From NCBI GenBank assembly GCA_900544475.1, contig UQVU01000071.1:1-8712 (forward strand): a stretch of DNA of 8,712 bases. The letters are read 5' to 3'. Shown here one piece after another: positions 4,678 through 8,712 of this stretch. The translations under genes and the position numbers were made by a program. Within the stretch, counting starts at the first letter, position 1. The number at the start of each line of letters is the position of its first letter. A model generated the notes under the pieces. It saw only the letters and a list, made by a program, of their open reading frames with translations, was not told the DNA's origin and ran no database searches. The stretch is from an uncultured Butyricicoccus sp. (lineage in GTDB: Bacteria > Bacillota > Clostridia > Oscillospirales > Butyricicoccaceae).

Positions 4678-7020
4678 ATGACACTGAAAGATCTGCCCAT
4701 CGGCAAGACCGCAACCATCCGTTCGGTCGGCGGCGAAGGCGCACTGCGGCAGCATTTTCTCGACATGGGTCTTATCCCCCACGGCGACGTGACCATGGTC
4801 AAGCTCGCGCCGATGGGCGACCCGATGGAGCTGCGCATTCACAGCTACGAGCTGACGCTGCGTCTTGCGGACGCGCAGAAAATCGAAATCGAGAACGTCC
4901 GCGACGCCGTTCCCCTGCCTGCGTCCGAGCGGCGCACGCCCGTTCCGCACCCCGGTCTGGGCGAGGGCGGCCGCTTCCATGAGAAGGAAACCGAGCACCC
5001 CCTCCCCGAGGGCACGGCGCTGACCTTCGCCCTCGCCGGCAACCAGAACTGCGGCAAGACCACGCTGTTCAACCAGCTGACCGGCTCCAACCAGCACGTC
5101 GGCAACTTCCCCGGCGTGACCGTAGACCGCAAGGACGGCGGCATCCGCGGAAAGTCCGGCACGCTCGTCACCGACCTGCCCGGCATCTACTCCATGTCGC
5201 CGTATTCGAATGAGGAGCTTGTCACGCGCAGCTTTCTGCTCGACGATCACCCGCGCGGCATCATCAACATCGTGGACGCGACCAACATCGAGCGCAATCT
5301 CTACCTGACCATGCAGCTGATGGAGCTTGATATTCCGATGGTTCTAGCGCTCAACATGATGGACGAGGTGCGCGAAAACGGCGGTTCCATCATGGTCAAC
5401 CGCATGGAAGAAATGCTCGGCATTCCGGTCATTCCGATTTCGGCGGCGAAGAACGAGGGCATCGACGAGCTTATCGAGCACGCGCTCCACGTCGCGAAAT
5501 ACCAGGAAAAGCCGCTCGACATGGACTACTGTGACGCAAACGACGACGGCGGTGCGGTGCACCGCTGCCTGCACGCCATCATGCACCTGATCGAGGACCA
5601 CGCCGTCCGGGCGCAGCTTCCTATCCGCTTCGCCGCGGCCAAGCTCGCAGAGGGTGACCCACTCATTCTGGAAAAGCTCGACCTCGACGAGAACGAAAAG
5701 GAAACGCTTGAACACATCGTCAAGCAGATGGAGGCCGAACGCGGACTCGACCGCGCGGCGGCGATCGCGCATATGCGCTTCGACTTCATCGAAAAGGTCT
5801 GCGACGCGACCGTTGTCCGCCCGCACGAGAGCCGCGAGCATCTGCGAAGCGTCCGTATTGACCGCGTCCTCACCGGCAAACACACCGCAATCCCCTGCTT
5901 TATCGGCATCATGGGACTGGTTTTCTTCCTGACCTTCGGCGTCATCGGCAAGTTTCTGTCCGACCTGCTCAGCATGGGCATCGACGCCCTCGGCGGCGTG
6001 GTGGACTCGCTCCTGACCGCGTGGAACGCGCCCTACGTGCTGCGCTCGCTCATCATGGACGGCGTCTGGGGCGGCGTCGGCAGCGTATTGCAGTTCCTCC
6101 CCGTTATCGTAACGCTGTTTTTCTTCCTGTCGCTGCTTGAGGACAGCGGCTACATGGCGCGTGTCGCCTTTGTCATGGATAAGCTGCTACGCAAAATCGG
6201 TCTGTCCGGACGCAGCATCGTGCCGATGCTCATCGGCTTCGGCTGCACCGTGCCGGGCGTCATGGCGAGCCGCACGCTGACCTCGGAGCGTGACCGCAAG
6301 ATGACCATTCTGCTCACGCCGTTCATGAGCTGCTCGGCGAAGCTCCCGATTTATGCGTTCTTCTCCGCCGCCTTTTTCCCGAAATACAGCGCACTCGTCA
6401 TGACCGCTCTGTACTTCGGCGGCATCTTCATGGGACTGCTAATGGCGCTGCTCCTGCGCGGCACGATGTTCCGCGGTGAGGCGGTTCCGTTCGTCATGGA
6501 GCTGCCGAACTACCGTCTGCCGGGCGCGAAAAACGTCTGCCAGCTGCTCTGGGACAAGGCGAAGGACTTCCTCCAGCGTGCGTTCACGGTCATTTTCCTC
6601 GCAACGCTCATCATCTGGTTCCTTCAGACGTTCGACCTGCGCTTTGCCATCGTATCCGATTCCTCGCAGAGCATTCTCGCGATGATTGCGGGCGTTATCG
6701 CCCCGATTTTCCGCCCGATGGGCTTCGGCGACTGGCGCATCTCGACCGCGCTCATCTCCGGCTTCATGGCAAAGGAGAGCGTGGTTTCGACCCTGACCGT
6801 GCTGTTTGGCTCGACCGCTGACATTCTCGCCTGCCTGACGCCCCTCGCGGCGGTAAGCCTGCTGGTGTTCTGTCTGCTGTATACGCCGTGCGTCGCGGCA
6901 ATCGCCTCCATCAAGCGCGAGCTTGGCGGCAAGTGGGCGGTGCTCGTTGCCGTCATGCAGTGCGTCATCGCATGGCTCGCGGCGTTTGTCGTACACGGAA
7001 TCGGCACGCTGTTCGTATAA
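4678..7020 (+). CDS. feoB: Ferrous iron transporter, FeoA-FeoB fusion protein
   Basis: 780 residues in one chain. Residues 1-75 form a FeoA SH3-like domain (LPIGKTATIRSVGG, HFLDMGLIPHGDV). A linker of about 40 residues leads to the FeoB G-protein domain: P-loop GNQNCGKT (121-128), G2 Thr148 within FPGVTVD, G3 DLPG (166-169), G4 NMMD (226-229) and G5 around PISAAKN. A helical regulatory region covers about 285-390. The membrane core runs from about 402 to the end, with gate-like motifs GFGCTVPG (520-527), GFMAKES (695-701) and YTPC (735-738). It imports Fe2+ across the cytoplasmic membrane with GTP control. ATG 4678 is used because AGAGGT lies 7 nt upstream; the frame is open further upstream, but that lies within the FUSC-like gene and its terminator. 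All key residues are present. No separate feoC is seen. Confidence 0.95.
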   Translation: MTLKDLPIGKTATIRSVGGEGALRQHFLDMGLIPHGDVTMVKLAPMGDPMELRIHSYELTLRLADAQKIEIENVRDAVPLPASERRTPVPHPGLGEGGRFHEKETEHPLPEGTALTFALAGNQNCGKTTLFNQLTGSNQHVGNFPGVTVDRKDGGIRGKSGTLVTDLPGIYSMSPYSNEELVTRSFLLDDHPRGIINIVDATNIERNLYLTMQLMELDIPMVLALNMMDEVRENGGSIMVNRMEEMLGIPVIPISAAKNEGIDELIEHALHVAKYQEKPLDMDYCDANDDGGAVHRCLHAIMHLIEDHAVRAQLPIRFAAAKLAEGDPLILEKLDLDENEKETLEHIVKQMEAERGLDRAAAIAHMRFDFIEKVCDATVVRPHESREHLRSVRIDRVLTGKHTAIPCFIGIMGLVFFLTFGVIGKFLSDLLSMGIDALGGVVDSLLTAWNAPYVLRSLIMDGVWGGVGSVLQFLPVIVTLFFFLSLLEDSGYMARVAFVMDKLLRKIGLSGRSIVPMLIGFGCTVPGVMASRTLTSERDRKMTILLTPFMSCSAKLPIYAFFSAAFFPKYSALVMTALYFGGIFMGLLMALLLRGTMFRGEAVPFVMELPNYRLPGAKNVCQLLWDKAKDFLQRAFTVIFLATLIIWFLQTFDLRFAIVSDSSQSILAMIAGVIAPIFRPMGFGDWRISTALISGFMAKESVVSTLTVLFGSTADILACLTPLAAVSLLVFCLLYTPCVAAIASIKRELGGKWAVLVAVMQCVIAWLAAFVVHGIGTLFV

Positions 7021-7028
7021 TACAAAGC

Positions 7029-7067
7029 AAAGAGAGTATGGAAAACAAACCTCCATACTCTCTTTTT
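7029..7067. terminator. Bidirectional terminator between feoAB and the MATE gene
   Basis: A stem of about 14 bp (AAAGAGAGTATGGA 7029-7042 with its complement 7052-7065) around a 9-nt loop is followed by TTTTT on the + strand, 8 nt after the feoAB stop codon. The convergent MATE gene ends at 7072, so the same hairpin can end its transcript. There the tract is weaker (TTTGCTTTG). Confidence 0.85.
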
Positions 7068-7071
7068 CTGT

Positions 7072-8445
7072 CTATTTTCTGTATTCCACGGGATTTTCGC
7101 CGCATGACAGCTGCCGCACGACCGGAAGCGTGACGCATAGCGCCAGAATAAAGGCGCACAGGTCGCTCGCCGCCTGACAGCACTGCACGCCGGCAAGGCC
7201 GAACAGATGCGGCAGAATAAGCGCAAACGGCACGAAAAACAGTCCCTGCCGCGCCGCCGCGACCACACTCGCCCGCAGCGTCATCGCGATGTTCTGGAGC
7301 AGCATATTGCTCATGACCACGAAGCCCGTCACCGGGAAGGAGATGCACTGGAGCCGCAGCGTTTTCGCGCCGATACGGACGACCTCCGGGTCGTCGCCCC
7401 GGAACACCGCAATGATCTGCGGCGCGAAGAGAAAACCGAGCACCGCAAGCGTCAGCAGGATAAGCGAGGACGCCTTGACGCAGAAACGGAAGCCGCGCGT
7501 AACGCGCTCGTACTTGCGTGCGCCGTAGTTGAAGCCGCAGACCGGCTGAAATCCCTGACCGAAGCCGATCATCGCCGAGCCTGCGAACTGGCTGACGCGG
7601 GTGACGATGCTCATCGCCGCGATAGCCGCATCGCCATAGGGCCGTGCCGCCGTATTGAGGCAGGTCACGGCAATCGAGGCCAGTCCCTGACGGCACAGGC
7701 TCGGAATGCCGCCGCGCGCGAGGTCGGCGTAGCGTGCAGGCGAGGGCGAAAACAGGCACAGCCGGATGCGGATACCGCCTGAAACGTACACGCCGGTCAG
7801 CAGCAGGCAGAAGCCGACAAGCTGGCTCAGAATGGTGGCGAGCGCCGCGCCCCGGATGCCCATGCCGAAGGTAAAGATGAACAGCGGGTCGAGCACCATG
7901 TTAAGCACGCCGCCGGACACCAGTCCGACCATGGCGTAGACCGCGTTGCCCTGAAGGCGCAGCTGGTTGTTGAGCACGAGCGAGGCGGTCATGTACGGCG
8001 CACCGATGAGGATAATGCACATATAGTCGAGCGCGTAGGGCACGATGGTGTCGGTTGCGCCCAGAAGCCGCACGAGCGGCTGCCGCAGCAGCAGTCCGAT
8101 GAGCAGGGTCAGGCACCCCGCGCCGAGGGCGGAGAAAAAGCCGGTCGCCGCCATGCGTTCCGCCTCTTCCCTGTGCTGTGCGCCGAGCTGGCGCGAGATG
8201 TAGTTGCCTGAGCCCTGCCCGAAGAAGAAGCCGACCGCCTGTATGAGCGCCATCAGCGGAAATACCACGCCGACCGCGCCGGTCGCGCTCGTTCCCAGCC
8301 GCCCCACGAAAAACGTGTCCGCCATGTTGTAAATGGACGTAATCAGCATACTGATGATGGTCGGAACGGCCATTTTGCAGATGAGCGGCTCGACCGGCGA
8401 CTCGGTCATCTGGATGAATTTCTGTTTCTGTGCGTCGGTTGTCAA
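7072..8445 (-). CDS. MATE-family multidrug/cation efflux transporter
   Basis: 457 residues with about 12 membrane helices in two homologous halves, the usual size for MATE proteins. The N-terminal half has AVPTIISMLITSIYNMADTFFVG (Asn40, Asp43) and the GQGSGNYISRQLGAQ segment. The second half repeats the pattern with ARGGIPSLCRQGLASI and GFGQGFQPVCGFNYGARKYERV, the latter highly typical of Firmicute MATE pumps. Such proteins export cationic drugs or metabolites in exchange for Na+ or H+. The start is taken as TTG 8445-8443 because AAAGGGG (RC of about 8454-8460) lies 8 nt upstream. The next in-frame ATG, at residue 13, has no ribosome-binding site. The gene has its own promoter at 8485-8514. 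The natural substrate cannot be read from the sequence. Confidence 0.92.
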   Translation of the reverse strand: MTTDAQKQKFIQMTESPVEPLICKMAVPTIISMLITSIYNMADTFFVGRLGTSATGAVGVVFPLMALIQAVGFFFGQGSGNYISRQLGAQHREEAERMAATGFFSALGAGCLTLLIGLLLRQPLVRLLGATDTIVPYALDYMCIILIGAPYMTASLVLNNQLRLQGNAVYAMVGLVSGGVLNMVLDPLFIFTFGMGIRGAALATILSQLVGFCLLLTGVYVSGGIRIRLCLFSPSPARYADLARGGIPSLCRQGLASIAVTCLNTAARPYGDAAIAAMSIVTRVSQFAGSAMIGFGQGFQPVCGFNYGARKYERVTRGFRFCVKASSLILLTLAVLGFLFAPQIIAVFRGDDPEVVRIGAKTLRLQCISFPVTGFVVMSNMLLQNIAMTLRASVVAAARQGLFFVPFALILPHLFGLAGVQCCQAASDLCAFILALCVTLPVVRQLSCGENPVEYRK

Positions 8446-8484
8446 GCGGAACGCCCCTTTCGCGCGAAGATTTCAGATATATAA

Positions 8485-8514
8485 ATCATAGTCTTTCTGC
8501 GCGGCTTTTGTCAA
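8485..8514 (-). promoter_or_regulatory. Near-consensus sigma-70-type promoter of the MATE gene
   Basis: On the - strand TTGACA (8514-8509) and TATGAT (8490-8485) are separated by 18 bp. Transcription would begin near 8478, giving a leader of about 33 nt before the TTG start. No clear operator palindrome overlaps it. The consensus -35 suggests moderate to strong expression unless repressed. Confidence 0.75.
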
Positions 8515-8579
8515 GGCGTAGATTTTGTATTTTGTGTGTTTCCACCTGTGCAATCGTTTTCGTCCGTCCGCAGAATGCG

Positions 8580-8607
8580 AAAAAAAAGGCACACCCACCG
8601 GTATACC
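8580..8607 (-). terminator. Reverse-strand intrinsic terminator upstream of the MATE promoter
   Basis: Read on the - strand, GGTATACC (8607-8600), loop GGTG and GGTGTGCC (8595-8588) form an 8-bp stem followed by a run of T residues (8587-8580). Two of the pairs are G-U wobbles that would be A-C mismatches in + strand RNA, so the hairpin works only for leftward transcripts. It ends a transcript entering from the right, about 65 bp before the MATE -35. Confidence 0.75.
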
Positions 8608-8621
8608 CTTTGCTTTATTGT

Positions 8622-8675
8622 TTACTGATTTTCCGCGAGGTGCAACACTGCAACGACACTCTTTTTACCATCCAT
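8622..8675 (-). CDS. Possible 17-codon small ORF (leader peptide or gene remnant)
   Basis: ATG at 8675 is preceded by GGGAGG (RC of 8684-8689) at an ideal 8-nt spacing, one of the best ribosome-binding sites in the window. The ORF encodes MDGKKSVVAVLHLAENQ and ends at TAA 8624-8622, 14 nt before the terminator hairpin. I recognise no family. It could be a leader peptide in an attenuator for the co-oriented MATE gene, a small protein, or the start of a gene whose remainder was deleted, as happened elsewhere in this window. A frame continuing from beyond 8712 was looked for: all three reverse frames contain stops by about 8617, so no longer gene enters intact. Confidence 0.35.
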   Translation of the reverse strand: MDGKKSVVAVLHLAENQ

Positions 8676-8712
8676 ATCCTTTTCCTCCCAGACATATCAT
8701 GGTGAAATTCCT

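Noticed and set aside
4405..5250. 281-codon - strand frame opposite feoAB
   Set aside because: It is a shadow of the conserved FeoA and G-domain coding sequence, without its own start signals or domains.
8430..8705. 91-codon + strand frame at the right edge
   Set aside because: It starts inside the MATE coding region, crosses the reverse-strand promoter and terminator, and resembles no protein.

Overview
The window looks like a chromosomal segment of a strictly anaerobic, fairly GC-rich Clostridia-type Firmicute, plausibly of the Oscillospirales (Ruminococcaceae/Butyricicoccaceae-like) gut lineages. The evidence is the split DUF2229/HgdB-type dehydratase system, a fused FeoA-FeoB iron transporter, remnants of a clostridial etfB-etfA-glcD electron-bifurcating dehydrogenase operon, strong Shine-Dalgarno sites and TTG starts. 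No species can be named from the sequence alone.

Layout. (1) Positions 2-1916, + strand: the 3' end of a 2-hydroxyacyl-CoA dehydratase activase/DUF2229 protein, a 420-residue HgdB-like iron-sulfur partner that starts at TTG inside the preceding gene, and a 117-residue uncharacterised protein, apparently one operon. (2) Positions 1936-2278: two direct copies, 204 bp apart, of a roughly 140-bp palindrome-rich repeat whose hairpins show compensatory base changes. It lies between convergent transcription units. (3) Positions 2279-3254, - strand: a gene graveyard. In order of transcription it holds the first 38 codons of an aldo/keto reductase, the last 35 codons of EtfB, the first ~26 codons of a ferredoxin-type EtfA, and the middle of a GlcD/LctD FAD-linked 2-hydroxyacid dehydrogenase. 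The last carries an amber codon where the family usually has Trp, and it stops exactly at the edge of repeat copy 2. This is a collapsed lctBCD-like operon. (4) Positions 3443-4539, + strand: a FUSC-type membrane protein with its own promoter and terminator. (5) Positions 4582-7070, + strand: the feoAB ferrous-iron transporter with its own promoter, an 8-bp direct repeat around the -10, and a hairpin terminator shared with the convergent gene. (6) Positions 7072-8514, - strand: a MATE efflux pump with a near-consensus promoter. (7) Positions 8580-8712, - strand: a 17-codon ORF with a strong ribosome-binding site followed by an intrinsic terminator, just upstream of the MATE promoter.

How the parts relate. 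The intact genes are independent units: low-potential acyl-CoA-type redox chemistry on the left, then a putative efflux/permease protein, Fe(II) uptake and drug efflux. The iron-sulfur enzymes of an anaerobe need Fe(II), but nothing in the sequence ties feoAB to the dehydratase operon. The least ordinary part is 1936-3254, where structured repeats sit at the breakpoint of an operon reduced by successive internal deletions. I see no phage, CRISPR, transposase, tRNA or rRNA.
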